Of a DNA stretch of 64,000 nt, positions 1 to 8,476 are shown piece after piece; within the stretch, counting starts at the first letter, position 1, and each line of letters starts with the position of its first letter. Location of the stretch: contig NZ_JAAIXZ010000027.1 of NCBI RefSeq assembly GCF_010894435.1, positions 62,001-126,000 on the forward strand. Reading direction: 5' to 3'. The stretch is from Pyxidicoccus trucidator. GTDB lineage: Bacteria > Myxococcota > Myxococcia > Myxococcales > Myxococcaceae. The translations under genes and the position numbers were made by a program. Under the pieces are notes generated by a model, which saw only the letters and a list, made by a program, of their open reading frames with translations, had not been told where the DNA came from and made no database searches.

Positions 1-33
1 TTCCATGGGGGATGGGAGCCGGTGGAGACAGCA

Positions 34-60
34 CGGGCGGACTCTTTCGGAGTCCGCCCG
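34..60 (-). terminator. Hairpin 3' of gltG
   Basis: An 11-bp perfect inverted repeat (34-44 and 50-60) with a 5-base TTTCG loop lies 24 bases beyond the gltG stop codon in the direction of transcription. No run of T follows it on the minus strand, so it may be a weak terminator, an attenuator or an mRNA-stabilising structure rather than a strong intrinsic terminator. An ATG sits on the minus strand at 6-4 at the very edge of the window and could begin the next gene (gltH in Myxococcus xanthus), but no clear ribosome binding site supports it. Confidence 0.5.
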
Positions 61-83
61 CGGCACAGACTGGCAGCCCGGCG

Positions 84-2006
84 CTACTCGCCGGCCTGCT
101 TGAAGATGAACGGATAGGTGACGACCACCACGCCGCCACCCTTCGGCTCGGGGAACTTCCAGGTGCGGACACGGCCCGCCACGCACGTCTCCAGGTCCGC
201 GTTGCCCGCGGTGGACTGCGCCACCGAGGACGACGCCACCGAGCCCGTGGCCGTAATCACGAACTTGATGGCCACCTTGCCGCCCAGCTTCGGGAAGCGG
301 TTGAGCAGGCTCTCGTAGCAGTAGCGGATCTGCCCGCGGTTCATCTGGATGACCTTGCGGATCAGCTCCTTGTCCAGCGAGCCCATGACCTCCGGCTCGG
401 ACGAGGTGATGCCCACGTCCACGCTCTGCTTGCCGCCCAGCACGCCCACGCCGCTGCCGTAGGTGCCGGTGCCGCCGCCACGGCCCTTGGTGCCGATGCC
501 GCCGATGCCGACGGTGTCACCCGTGCCGCCACCGCCACCGCCGGAGCCGCGCAGGCCCAGGCCGCCGAAGCCGCCGGAGTCACCCGCCTTGGCGCCGAAC
601 ATGTTGCCCATGGCGCTCTTCAGGTCGCCGCCCAGTCCGCTCTTGCCGAACACGGTGGAGATGCCGCCCTTGCCGCCGCCGAAGATCTTGGCCGTCAGCG
701 CCCGGGCCTCGTCCTTCTTGTTCGGGTCGCCCTTGGGCGCGGTGCGGTTGTTGGTCTTGGGCGTGTCCTTCTTGCCCATCTGACCCTCGTCGCCGCGGCT
801 CTTGGCCGCCATCTCGCCGCTCTTCTTCGCCTCCTTCTGCTGGTTGAGGCGCTCGAGGAACTTGTTCTTCTGCACCTCGGGGGGCTTGATGATGAGCTTG
901 GCGATGCGGGCGTTGTCGGCCGACAGCTCGTCCGAGTACTCGTCGTCGTCGCCGGGGCGGTTCATCGCGCCGATGACGAACACCGAGGCCACGAAGAACA
1001 TCACCAGGAAGATGTTGAGCGCCGTGTAGTCCAGCGACTCGCCCAGCGGCACCACCACGCGCTTGGGCACCGGCTGGAAGGCCAGCTCCAGCGTGACGCC
1101 GCCCAGGTCCACCCAGAGGAAGTCGTCCGCGTCCAGCGTCAGCGTGTACGCGTCGCCCTCGTGCGAGGCCTTGCCGGACTCGATGACCTCCTTGAGGTCC
1201 TTCGTGTCGCCCTTCCGGGTGAGCTCGCCCTTCATCTTGCCCGTGAAGCGCACGGAGAAGGACTGCCCGTCCGAGCGCACCACCTCGAACTTCGGGGCGC
1301 CCAGCTTCGAGTCGCCCATGATGAAGTCCACGCCCGCGGCACTGCCCACGGTGAACGTGCGCTTCATGCCCGGGGCAACGAAGAACTCGCCCACGCGCTG
1401 GTCACCCCAGGCGAAGCGCATCCCCAGGCCGAGCGGCCCGGTGGACTTCGTCTTGCGCACGGTGCGCACGCGCGGCGCGGCCTCCACCACGGCGGCGGGA
1501 GCGGGCTCGGCGGCGGCCACCACCGCGTTCTGCTGCGTGGCGGCGAACGACGCGTCCAGCGCGCCCTCGGCGGCGGCGGCGGGAGGCACGGCCGCGGCGG
1601 CCTGCGCCAGGCCCACCGCGGGAGGCTGAGCGCCCACCACGGGGTTCTTCTCGGTCGTCTCGTCCGTGCCGGCGACGGCCACGGCCAGGTTGGCGGCGGC
1701 CACCGCGGCCGGGTTCTCCAGGCGGATGGTGGTGCCACCCACGCGGATCTCGTCACCGAAGGTCAGCTGCCCCTTGTTGACGCGCTTCCCGTTGACGTAC
1801 GTGCCCTCGACGCTGCCCATGTCGATGATGGACATGGCGCCGTCGGTGGCGACCTCGATGACGGAGTGGATTCGGCTGACCTTCTCGTCTTCCAGGCACA
1901 GGTGCGCGGAAGAGAGACGGCCAATCTTGATGATGTCGCGCTCGTAGTCCTTGGAGGCGACCAGCGAGTCGCCCTTGAAGACCTTGAGTGTCAGAGGAAC
2001 GGCCAT
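84..2006 (-). CDS. gltG: FHA-domain and TonB-like gliding motility protein GltG (PglI/AgmX family)
   Basis: Inner-membrane component of the Myxococcus gliding (Glt) complex. The 640-residue protein starts with an FHA fold at about residues 5-97 (GR at 29-30, SRIHS at 44-48, VNGKRV at 71-76). An Ala/Pro-rich linker and a second beta-rich region at about 190-310 follow. One membrane span lies at about 329-347. After it come a charged stretch, a Gly-rich segment at roughly 445-530, and a C-terminal TonB-like AgmX/PglI module with paired cysteines (RYCYE and ETCVA). This places FHA in the cytoplasm and the C-terminal module in the periplasm. A CAGGAG ribosome binding site precedes the ATG. It is the last gene seen of gltD-E-F-G. 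The assignment rests on this architecture together with the gene order. Confidence 0.9.
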   Translation of the reverse strand: MAVPLTLKVFKGDSLVASKDYERDIIKIGRLSSAHLCLEDEKVSRIHSVIEVATDGAMSIIDMGSVEGTYVNGKRVNKGQLTFGDEIRVGGTTIRLENPAAVAAANLAVAVAGTDETTEKNPVVGAQPPAVGLAQAAAAVPPAAAAEGALDASFAATQQNAVVAAAEPAPAAVVEAAPRVRTVRKTKSTGPLGLGMRFAWGDQRVGEFFVAPGMKRTFTVGSAAGVDFIMGDSKLGAPKFEVVRSDGQSFSVRFTGKMKGELTRKGDTKDLKEVIESGKASHEGDAYTLTLDADDFLWVDLGGVTLELAFQPVPKRVVVPLGESLDYTALNIFLVMFFVASVFVIGAMNRPGDDDEYSDELSADNARIAKLIIKPPEVQKNKFLERLNQQKEAKKSGEMAAKSRGDEGQMGKKDTPKTNNRTAPKGDPNKKDEARALTAKIFGGGKGGISTVFGKSGLGGDLKSAMGNMFGAKAGDSGGFGGLGLRGSGGGGGGTGDTVGIGGIGTKGRGGGTGTYGSGVGVLGGKQSVDVGITSSEPEVMGSLDKELIRKVIQMNRGQIRYCYESLLNRFPKLGGKVAIKFVITATGSVASSSVAQSTAGNADLETCVAGRVRTWKFPEPKGGGVVVVTYPFIFKQAGE

Positions 2007-2048
2007 GAGGGCTCCTGCGTAGGGTGGGTATGGGCTACAGACAACGCT

Positions 2049-2074
2049 CGCTCCGGCAGGTTCCCGCCGGAGCG
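2049..2074 (-). other. Intergenic hairpin between gltF and gltG
   Basis: A perfect 9-bp inverted repeat (2049-2057 and 2066-2074) with an 8-base loop lies in the 78-base space between the gltF stop and the gltG start. The downstream minus-strand bases are only mildly T-rich (TTGTCTGT). It could partially terminate transcription, or protect or process the operon mRNA. No function is proven. Confidence 0.5.
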
Positions 2075-2084
2075 TCGACGCGGC

Positions 2085-2357
2085 CTACAGCTCCCCCACG
2101 GACTGCATCACCTTGTCCTCGAAGTCCTCGCGGATGCGGATGAGGTTCGAGTGCTTCACCTTGTCACGGGCTTCGATGTACTCGCCGTCCGGCTTCGTGA
2201 GGTCGCCTTCGATGGTGTCATCCTCGAAGTCGATGTTGGTGGTCTTGGAGTAGCGCACATTGCCCTCCCCGCCCCCACCCTCGGCCTTGCCGCCCTCGTC
2301 CTGGGCGAAGGCCGGAGTCACCGAGAGCACCGCGCACAGCATCAGAGCCTTCCGCAT
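2085..2357 (-). CDS. gltF: Small exported gliding motility protein GltF
   Basis: A 90-residue protein with an N-terminal signal peptide (MRKALMLCAVL, likely cleavage after FAFA-type AFA near residue 18), an acidic Gly/Glu-rich stretch and a charged helical C-terminus ending ..MQSVGEL. It lies between gltE and gltG, where Myxococcus xanthus has gltF, and it is probably periplasmic. The open frame extends about 65 codons further upstream. The start at 2357 is preferred because GGGAGG lies 5 bases before it and the signal peptide begins exactly there. Identification rests mainly on synteny and size, since the sequence has no named catalytic domain. Confidence 0.75.
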   Translation of the reverse strand: MRKALMLCAVLSVTPAFAQDEGGKAEGGGGEGNVRYSKTTNIDFEDDTIEGDLTKPDGEYIEARDKVKHSNLIRIREDFEDKVMQSVGEL

Positions 2358-2484
2358 CACTGCCTCCCACGAGGGCCCCGCCGGGCCCGTGCTGCATCGC
2401 ATCCCCCAATAAAGGGGACGCTCAAGGTTCGCATCATCCCCCGGGGCCCCGCCACAGCGAAGGCACCCGGGGAGGTCGCACGTT

Positions 2485-3927
2485 TCACAGCAGGTCGTCT
2501 TCAGGCTCCGAAGGATCCGCCGGGGCTTCATTCTTCTTCTCGGGCGCCCCACCTGACGGGGACGGGGCCGCGGCGCCGCCGGCCGGAGTGACCTGCGCGG
2601 GCGTGCCGGTGGCGGAGGCGGGCGTCACGGTGCCCGCGGGCTGCGGGGCCGGCGGAGCGGTCTTCTCCGCGGCCTGCATCTGCGCCTGCTGCTTCTTCTG
2701 CAGCGCCTCCATCTGCTTCGCCTGCTCCTCGGCGTGCGTCGCCTCGCGCTTGGCGTTGACGATGGCCTCCGCCTCGCGCAGCAGCCCGAAGACGGGCGAC
2801 TCGGCGGACAGGGCCACGTCGCCGCCGGCCATGGCGATGTACTTCTTGTACAGCTCCACGGCGCGCTCGGGGGCGTCCTTCACCTTGTGGAGGAGGACGG
2901 CGCGGTTGAGATTCACCGCGGCGAGCTCGGGGTCCAGCTTCTCGGCCTCGTCGTACTCCTGCATGGCCTTGTCGAACTGGCCCTGGCCCTTGTAGGCGAT
3001 GCCCAGGTTGAGGTGCGCGGTGGCGCTCTTCCCGTCCGCCTGGAGGATGCGGCGCAGGTGCTCCTCGGCCTCGGGGAAGTCCTCGGCCTCCAGCGACAGC
3101 TGCGCCAGCTCCACGTGCGAGGGCACGTAGTCGTCACGCACCTCGAGCGCCTTCTTGAAGGACAGCCGCGCCTCGTCCTTGTTGTTCTCCTTGAGGAGGA
3201 TGAGGCCCACCGCGTGGTGCAGCTCCGGGTCCGCCGCGTCCAGCTTCACGCCCCGCAGCGCCACCAGCTTCGCCATGGCCAGCTGCTTGCGGTCCAGGTA
3301 GCTGCGGATCATCACCTTCAGCGCGGTGGTGGAGTTGGGGTCGCGCATCAGCGCGCCCCGCGACAGGTCCATCGCCTTGTCGTGGTCTCCCTGCTGCCGG
3401 TAGATCTCCGCCAGGCGGGCGCGGGACTGGGCGTCGTCCGGGTAGCGCTGCAGCACCTCCTGGTAGAGGGCCACCGCGCCGGCGACGTTGCCGGCGTTCT
3501 GCTCCATGACGGCCATGTTCTCCGCCGCCTGGCGCAGCGAGGGCTTCTTGGCGAGCGCCGCCTTGTAGTGCGCGCGCGCCTCGTTGGCCTTGCCCTGGCG
3601 CTCGGCGATGACGCCCAGGTTGTAGTCGGCCTCCGCCAGGTTGGCGTCGGACTCCAGGGCCAGCTTGAACTTCCGCTCCAGCGACGGGTAGTCGAAGGCC
3701 TTGGCCTTCTTCTGCGCGTCGAACGCCTTCACGGCGTCCTCGAAGCGGGCCTTTGCGGTGTTGGAGATGGGCGCCGCCGCCGGCTCCTTGCCGGTCTGCG
3801 CCGTCGTGGGGGACTTCGTCGGCGTGGTGGGGCCGGTGGCCTTGGAGGCCGTGCAGCCGGCGGCCACGAGCGACGTGGCGACCAGAAGGGGGAACAGGCG
3901 CATGGTACGGGTCGTGGTCCGGTTCAT
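2485..3927 (-). CDS. gltE: TPR lipoprotein GltE (AglT)
   Basis: A 480-residue lipoprotein of the gliding complex. It has a short signal peptide with lipobox VAAGC at residues 21-25, then a Thr/Pro-rich tether. Residues about 60-390 form tetratricopeptide repeats (recurrent A-x-Y/H-x-N-L-G and ALAL-type helices such as ADYNLGVIAERQG and AHLNLGIAYKGQG). A Lys/Gln-rich coiled segment and a Pro/Ala-rich acidic tail follow. The protein probably sits in the outer membrane facing the periplasm and scaffolds other Glt proteins. Its ATG overlaps the gltD stop by one base (TAATG), with GGAGG about 10 bases upstream, so translation is likely coupled. A second Met at residue 9 is a possible alternative start. 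Confidence 0.85.
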   Translation of the reverse strand: MNRTTTRTMRLFPLLVATSLVAAGCTASKATGPTTPTKSPTTAQTGKEPAAAPISNTAKARFEDAVKAFDAQKKAKAFDYPSLERKFKLALESDANLAEADYNLGVIAERQGKANEARAHYKAALAKKPSLRQAAENMAVMEQNAGNVAGAVALYQEVLQRYPDDAQSRARLAEIYRQQGDHDKAMDLSRGALMRDPNSTTALKVMIRSYLDRKQLAMAKLVALRGVKLDAADPELHHAVGLILLKENNKDEARLSFKKALEVRDDYVPSHVELAQLSLEAEDFPEAEEHLRRILQADGKSATAHLNLGIAYKGQGQFDKAMQEYDEAEKLDPELAAVNLNRAVLLHKVKDAPERAVELYKKYIAMAGGDVALSAESPVFGLLREAEAIVNAKREATHAEEQAKQMEALQKKQQAQMQAAEKTAPPAPQPAGTVTPASATGTPAQVTPAGGAAAPSPSGGAPEKKNEAPADPSEPEDDLL

Positions 3928-6900
3928 TAAAGGAAGTCCTCCGGCTCCTCGTCAGCCCCACCCTGCTTCGCGGGTGTGGTGCCGTCCTTGGAAGCGGCGG
4001 GCTTGGAGTCCACCTGCGTCTCCGTCTGCGAGCGCAGCTGCTGGGTGAGGTCCGTCAGGTCCTCGTTCAGCTCCGCCGCCTTCGTCTTCTGCGACTCGGC
4101 CACGGCCTTGGGCGCCGGCGGGGGCACGTCCTGGATGGAGGCCAGCAGGTCTCCGCCGATGAGCTGGGCGCGGCCCTTGAGGGCCACCTTCTCCTCGGGC
4201 ATGTCCGGGAAGCGGTCCGGCGCGTACGTGGTGCGCAGCATCTTCAGGCTCTCCGCCGCGCAGTCGTTGTACACGTCCAGCTCGCGGCTCTTGGTCACCG
4301 TGGCGGCGAACGCCTCGGTGGCCTTGTCCTTGAGCGGCTGGGCCTGGTTGGCGAACTCGTCGCGCAGGGCCTGCTGCGCCTCCTCGTCCAGTCCTCGCGG
4401 CATGGGCGCGTTGATGACGCGGTCGGCGAAGTGGTCATACGCCAGGCCGATGCGGTGCAGGGCGCAGATGGCCGGCTCGGGCGCGCCCAGGGCCACCGTC
4501 TGCACGTACTTCTTCTCCACCACCTGCAGCGCGCGGCTCTTGTCCTGGATGCTGCCCCGGAAGCGGTCCGGCGACGGCGGAGCACCCCAGAACAGCTTCA
4601 GCCGCTTGTACTCCTGCCAGTCCAGCTCCACCGCCAGGAACTGCGCCTGGGCAGAGGTGGCCAGCGCCGGCTTCTCCAGCGAGGACTGCACGCGACGGGG
4701 CAGCTGGTCGAAGTGCTCGTAGACGCGCTTGTACATGCGCGACACGTCCCGCGACTTCCCCATCTTCTTGTAGAGGTCGATGATGCGCCCCTCGGCCGAC
4801 AGGAACTTGCTGGCCGAGCGCATGTTGTCGCGCTCGTACTCTTCCAGCATCTTGATGGCGCGCATGCCACCGCCGCTCTTGCCCGTCAGGTCGATGATGG
4901 ACATGCGGATTTCATCCGCGTCCTTCGCCTTGGGCCACAACTCCAGGTAGCGCTCGCGGTTGCGCAGCGCCGCCTTCGTCTGGCCCAGCCCCGCGCGGTA
5001 GGTGGAGGCGTTGAACAGCGCCACCTGCGCCTTGGACTCCTCCCACTTCTGCGGGACGGCCGGCTTGTCGTCGCCCTTCTTGTTGCGCGACTTGCCAGCG
5101 CCCTTCTCCGTGACGCTGCGCTCGTAGCCACGCACGTAGGCCTCGTAGGTGCCCGCCGCGTCCTCGAAGTCGCCGATGGCCTCCAGCGCCTCCGCGTTGG
5201 CGTAGATGGAGTCCGGCACGTACTTGGACCGCGGGTACTGCGCGAACAGGCGCTTGCGCACGTCAATCGCCTTATCGAGCATCTTCGCTTTGTAGTAGTC
5301 GACGGACGCGTTGTAGAGCGCCAGGTCGGCGATCTCCGTCTGAGGGAAGTCCTTCACGAAGGACAGGTACGCCTCGGCGGCCTTCTCGAACTCCTTCTTC
5401 TCCTCCAGCTGGCTGACGAGCTTGAAGGACGACTGCTCGATGAGCTTGGCCAGGTCGTCGCGGAACTTGCCCACCGCCAGCTTGTCGTTGGCGTAGAAGC
5501 GCCGCGCCCACTCGTTCACCTTCGCGAAGTTCTGCAGCAGGTTGTACGAGTCGAGGATGAGGTTGGCGGCGATCTCCGACGCGCGCTCGCCGGTCTCGAA
5601 CTTGTAGTCCGGGTAGCCCAGCGCGATTTCGCTGAAGCGCAGCACCGCCTCGTCGAAGTGGTTGTGGCGGTAGTAGATGTTGGCCGCCTTGAAGGCGATC
5701 TCCACCCGCTTGTCGCCCTTGGGCACGTACTTGAGGTAGCGCTCGCACGCGTCGAGCAGCGCCTTCTTCAGCGTGGGGATGGTGGCCTTCTTGGTGATGT
5801 CCGTGCCCACCGCCTCGGTCTTGCTCTCGCCGCTCGCCTCGCCGGCCTTCACGACTTCGTCATAGGCGAGCACCGCGTTGTAGGCGGCGTTCTGCAGCCA
5901 CTTGCCCGGCTTGCCCGGCTTCGGCTTGCCCTTGTCGTCCTTGGCCTCCAGCACCTTCGCGTCCTGGAGGACGACGAGCGTGTAGTTGGCGGCGGCCTTG
6001 TCGTACTTCTGCAGGTTGTCGTTGAGGAGCTCGGCCCAGAAGAAGCGCAGGTCGTACGCCTTGGGGTTCTCCGGGAAAAGCGTGAGGTAGTCGCTGTACA
6101 CGGCGTCCGCGTACCGGAACGTCTCCTCGTTGCGCGTCTTCTTGCCCTCGTTGTGCCAGGTGACGGCGAGGTTGGACAGGGTGCGCTCGGACAGCTCCTT
6201 CGCCTCCGCCAGCAGCTTCTTGTCCTTGTCGTCCTTGATGACGCCGGAGGACTCGACCTCCTTCATGATCTTCACGAGCCGGCGCACCTGGGCCACGGTG
6301 CGCTCCTTGTTGCCCATGCGGAGGATGCAGTCGACGATCTTCCCCTGGAAGCCGGGCGCCTCGGGCGACAGCGGCTTCTCCTTGATGAGGGCGTTGAAGG
6401 TGATCGCCGCCTCGCGGTCCTTGCCGTCCCCGTAATAGAGGTTGGCCAGCTGCTTCATCATCGCGAAGCGGTCGTCGGGGTTGGTGGCCACCTTGCCGAA
6501 GTCCGCGCGGGCCTGCGCCACGTCACCCTGGTGGGCGTACGCGCGCACGTAGTCGGTGCGCGCCTCGCGCACCAGCGAGTTCTTGCCGTTCTTGCCGCCG
6601 TCCTTCTCCACCGCGTTGGCGCCGGCCAGCTCGCCGTAGAGCACCACCGTCTTGAACTTGTCCTTGGCGGCCTCGTAGTCGCCCATGTTGTAGTGACACC
6701 AGCCCTGCTTGTAGAGGGCGAAGGCGTACACCTGGCTCTCGGGGAACTCGGCGGTCTTCTTGTAGGCGGCCAGCGCCTTCTCCAGCTCCGGGCGCTTTCC
6801 CTTCGAGTTGTTGAAGTAGTACTCGCCGAACGCCAGGTACGCGTCGGGGATGTACTTGGACTTGGGGTACTTCTCGACCAGCCGCTTGAAGGCCACCAGC

Positions 6901-7481
6901 GCCTTGCGATCCTGCCCCTCCTCCATGAGGTACTGGCCGAGGAAGAAGAGCACCTCGTCGGTGCGCTCGAACTTCGGGTGCTCCTGGACGATCTTCGTGT
7001 ACTGCTCCACCGCGAGCTTGCCGTACTCCTTCTGCTTCGCGGTCAGCTCCGCCTTCTCCGCCTTGGCGCGCTGCTGGCCCATGGCGTCGTTGCGGTTCAT
7101 CGCCTTGAGGAGCTCGTCGTCCTTCCGGTTGGCCTCGAAGAAGTAGAACTTCGACTCCTCCCAGTAGAACTCGCCCAGGCGGAACAGGAGGCTGGGGACC
7201 TCCCTCGGATCCGGCGACAGGGAGATGATCTTCTTCAGCGACTGGATCTGCTCGCGGCGCTTGGAGGCCACCTGCAGCTCCACGCCCAGTCGGAACTGGT
7301 CGTACTGGAGGGCTGGGGCGACCTCTTCCTTCTTCTTTTCACGGGTGATGTCGCCAGCCAGGGACTTGTCCACCGCAGTGGCGGACTTCCGGCCGAGATC
7401 GGCATCGCGCGTGGCTTTCTTTTCCTGGGCGGCGGAGGCCGTGGCCAGGAGCACGAGGCAGACGAGAAGCGAACGGCGCAT
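3927..7481 (-). CDS. gltD: Large periplasmic TPR protein GltD (AgmU)
   Basis: A 1184-residue TPR protein and the first gene of gltD-E-F-G. The signal peptide MRRSLLVCLVLLATASA ends near residue 18. Almost the whole mature protein is helical repeats of TPR/YfgC-type character, with recurring motifs such as YPDYKF, YPKSKYIPDAYLAFGEYYF and QYPRSKYVPDSIY. The C-terminus is Lys/Asp-rich and ends PEDFL. AgmU/GltD of Myxococcus xanthus is a periplasmic scaffold of the gliding machine, and this length and repeat content fit. The open frame runs upstream to 7766, but an AGGAAG ribosome binding site and the signal peptide identify 7481 as the start. A candidate promoter lies about 95 bases upstream. 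Apart from export and protein interaction, no catalytic motif is visible. Confidence 0.87.
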   Translation of the reverse strand: MRRSLLVCLVLLATASAAQEKKATRDADLGRKSATAVDKSLAGDITREKKKEEVAPALQYDQFRLGVELQVASKRREQIQSLKKIISLSPDPREVPSLLFRLGEFYWEESKFYFFEANRKDDELLKAMNRNDAMGQQRAKAEKAELTAKQKEYGKLAVEQYTKIVQEHPKFERTDEVLFFLGQYLMEEGQDRKALVAFKRLVEKYPKSKYIPDAYLAFGEYYFNNSKGKRPELEKALAAYKKTAEFPESQVYAFALYKQGWCHYNMGDYEAAKDKFKTVVLYGELAGANAVEKDGGKNGKNSLVREARTDYVRAYAHQGDVAQARADFGKVATNPDDRFAMMKQLANLYYGDGKDREAAITFNALIKEKPLSPEAPGFQGKIVDCILRMGNKERTVAQVRRLVKIMKEVESSGVIKDDKDKKLLAEAKELSERTLSNLAVTWHNEGKKTRNEETFRYADAVYSDYLTLFPENPKAYDLRFFWAELLNDNLQKYDKAAANYTLVVLQDAKVLEAKDDKGKPKPGKPGKWLQNAAYNAVLAYDEVVKAGEASGESKTEAVGTDITKKATIPTLKKALLDACERYLKYVPKGDKRVEIAFKAANIYYRHNHFDEAVLRFSEIALGYPDYKFETGERASEIAANLILDSYNLLQNFAKVNEWARRFYANDKLAVGKFRDDLAKLIEQSSFKLVSQLEEKKEFEKAAEAYLSFVKDFPQTEIADLALYNASVDYYKAKMLDKAIDVRKRLFAQYPRSKYVPDSIYANAEALEAIGDFEDAAGTYEAYVRGYERSVTEKGAGKSRNKKGDDKPAVPQKWEESKAQVALFNASTYRAGLGQTKAALRNRERYLELWPKAKDADEIRMSIIDLTGKSGGGMRAIKMLEEYERDNMRSASKFLSAEGRIIDLYKKMGKSRDVSRMYKRVYEHFDQLPRRVQSSLEKPALATSAQAQFLAVELDWQEYKRLKLFWGAPPSPDRFRGSIQDKSRALQVVEKKYVQTVALGAPEPAICALHRIGLAYDHFADRVINAPMPRGLDEEAQQALRDEFANQAQPLKDKATEAFAATVTKSRELDVYNDCAAESLKMLRTTYAPDRFPDMPEEKVALKGRAQLIGGDLLASIQDVPPPAPKAVAESQKTKAAELNEDLTDLTQQLRSQTETQVDSKPAASKDGTTPAKQGGADEEPEDFL

Positions 7482-7574
7482 GGTCTTCCTAAGGGAGGGG
7501 GACCGGCGTCCCCGGTAGCTTGCCTGCTCGGCAAGTATCCGGGAATCTTCGGGAATTTCCATTCGGGGCTCGCA

Positions 7575-7604
7575 ACTATGCGCGGTTTTCCCGTAGCGGG
7601 TCAA
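7575..7604 (-). promoter_or_regulatory. Candidate promoter of the glt operon
   Basis: On the minus strand, TTGACC (7604-7599) is separated by 18 bases from CATAGT (7580-7575), about 94 bases upstream of the gltD start. This fits a housekeeping sigma-70-type promoter of moderate strength in a 283-base divergent intergenic region (7482-7764). The same region must also contain the promoter of the rightward gene at 7765, for which I see no clear hexamers. Confidence 0.4.
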
Positions 7605-7764
7605 CCCTGACTGGCCGGCTGCTTCCTTGTTGGAAAGCAAGCCGGAAATCTTCCAGAAGCGCTGTGAAAAAGGGGGTTCTGGAGTTGCCTTGTCGGACCC
7701 AGCGGGTATGGGGGAGCAGACGGCCGGCTGCTCGGCTGCCCTGCACTGGAGTACGTGTCGGATC

Positions 7765-8418
7765 ATGAGTCTCCTCCCCGAGAGCGCCAGCTTCGAAGAG
7801 CTGGTGCAGGACTACTTCCTCGCGGTGCGTGGCGCGGGGTTGATGCTGTCCGCGCTGGACACGGAGCTTTTGACGACCTGGGCCCGGGAGGGAGTTCCCT
7901 TCGAAGTGGTGGCGCGCGGCATCAACCGCTCGGCGGAGAAGGCGCTGTGGGACGCGCGGCCCGGGGAGCCGGTGCTGCGCTCGCTGCGCGCGTGCCGGCG
8001 GCAGGTGGAGGCGGAAATCAAGAAGTACCGCGAGCTGGCGGCGGGCGCCGGGGCGCCGGAGTCGCACACGCGGAAGAAGCGGGCCCGCTCCTGGGAGGAG
8101 ACGCGGCACGCGCGGCTGTGCACGGTCCTGGACGACCTGGCGGGGCGGGAAGAGGCCCTGTCGGCCCGGGTGCGGCACCTGCGCATCACCGTGCTGGCCC
8201 ACGTCCCCGAGGAGCCGGCGGCCATGGACGCCCAGGAGGCGCTGGCCTTCCTGCTGCTGCTGCGCGCCCTCCCCTTCGCGGAGCGACGGGCGGTGTGGCG
8301 CGAGGCGCACGGGGCGGGAGCGGAGCAGCAGGTGATGTCGGCGCGGGCGCGGCGGGTGTCACGGCGCTTCCGGGTGCTGGCGGCGGTGAGGCGGCGGTTG
8401 GGCGTGAAGGAAGTGTGA
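7765..8418 (+). CDS. Helical protein of unknown function beside a DnaC-like ATPase
   Basis: I do not recognise a named family in this 217-residue protein. It is predicted helical throughout, rich in Arg and Ala, with no signal peptide or membrane span. The N-terminal 60 residues (FEELVQDYFLAVRG, TTWAREGVPFEVVARGI) recall the DnaD-like C-terminal fold, in which a tryptophan segment is followed by a helix ending in small residues. It is 58 bases upstream of a DnaC/IstB-like ATPase on the same strand, so the two are probably co-transcribed and may act in helicase loading. The frame is open further upstream, but ATG 7765 fits the start of recognisable coding sequence better. The ribosome binding site is weak. 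The replication role is inference. Confidence 0.7.
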   Translation: MSLLPESASFEELVQDYFLAVRGAGLMLSALDTELLTTWAREGVPFEVVARGINRSAEKALWDARPGEPVLRSLRACRRQVEAEIKKYRELAAGAGAPESHTRKKRARSWEETRHARLCTVLDDLAGREEALSARVRHLRITVLAHVPEEPAAMDAQEALAFLLLLRALPFAERRAVWREAHGAGAEQQVMSARARRVSRRFRVLAAVRRRLGVKEV

Positions 8419-8476
8419 GAGGGAGGCCCGCCTGCTCACCCGTTCAGTTGGCGAATGGGCAGGGGAAGGCTCTGCT

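Noticed and set aside
12-2591. An 859-codon plus-strand frame opposite gltF and gltG
   Set aside because: Antisense artefact with His/Arg/Leu repeats and no signal of its own.
3753-7610. A 1285-codon open frame on the plus strand opposite gltD
   Set aside because: Low-complexity Arg/Leu/His/Val composition, no domain, and complete overlap with a TPR gene with signal peptide. Long antisense frames are expected in 70%-GC coding sequence.
7482-7766. N-terminal extension of GltD to 7766
   Set aside because: Signal peptide and AGGAAG site mark 7481; the extension has no homology-like features and would run over the promoter.
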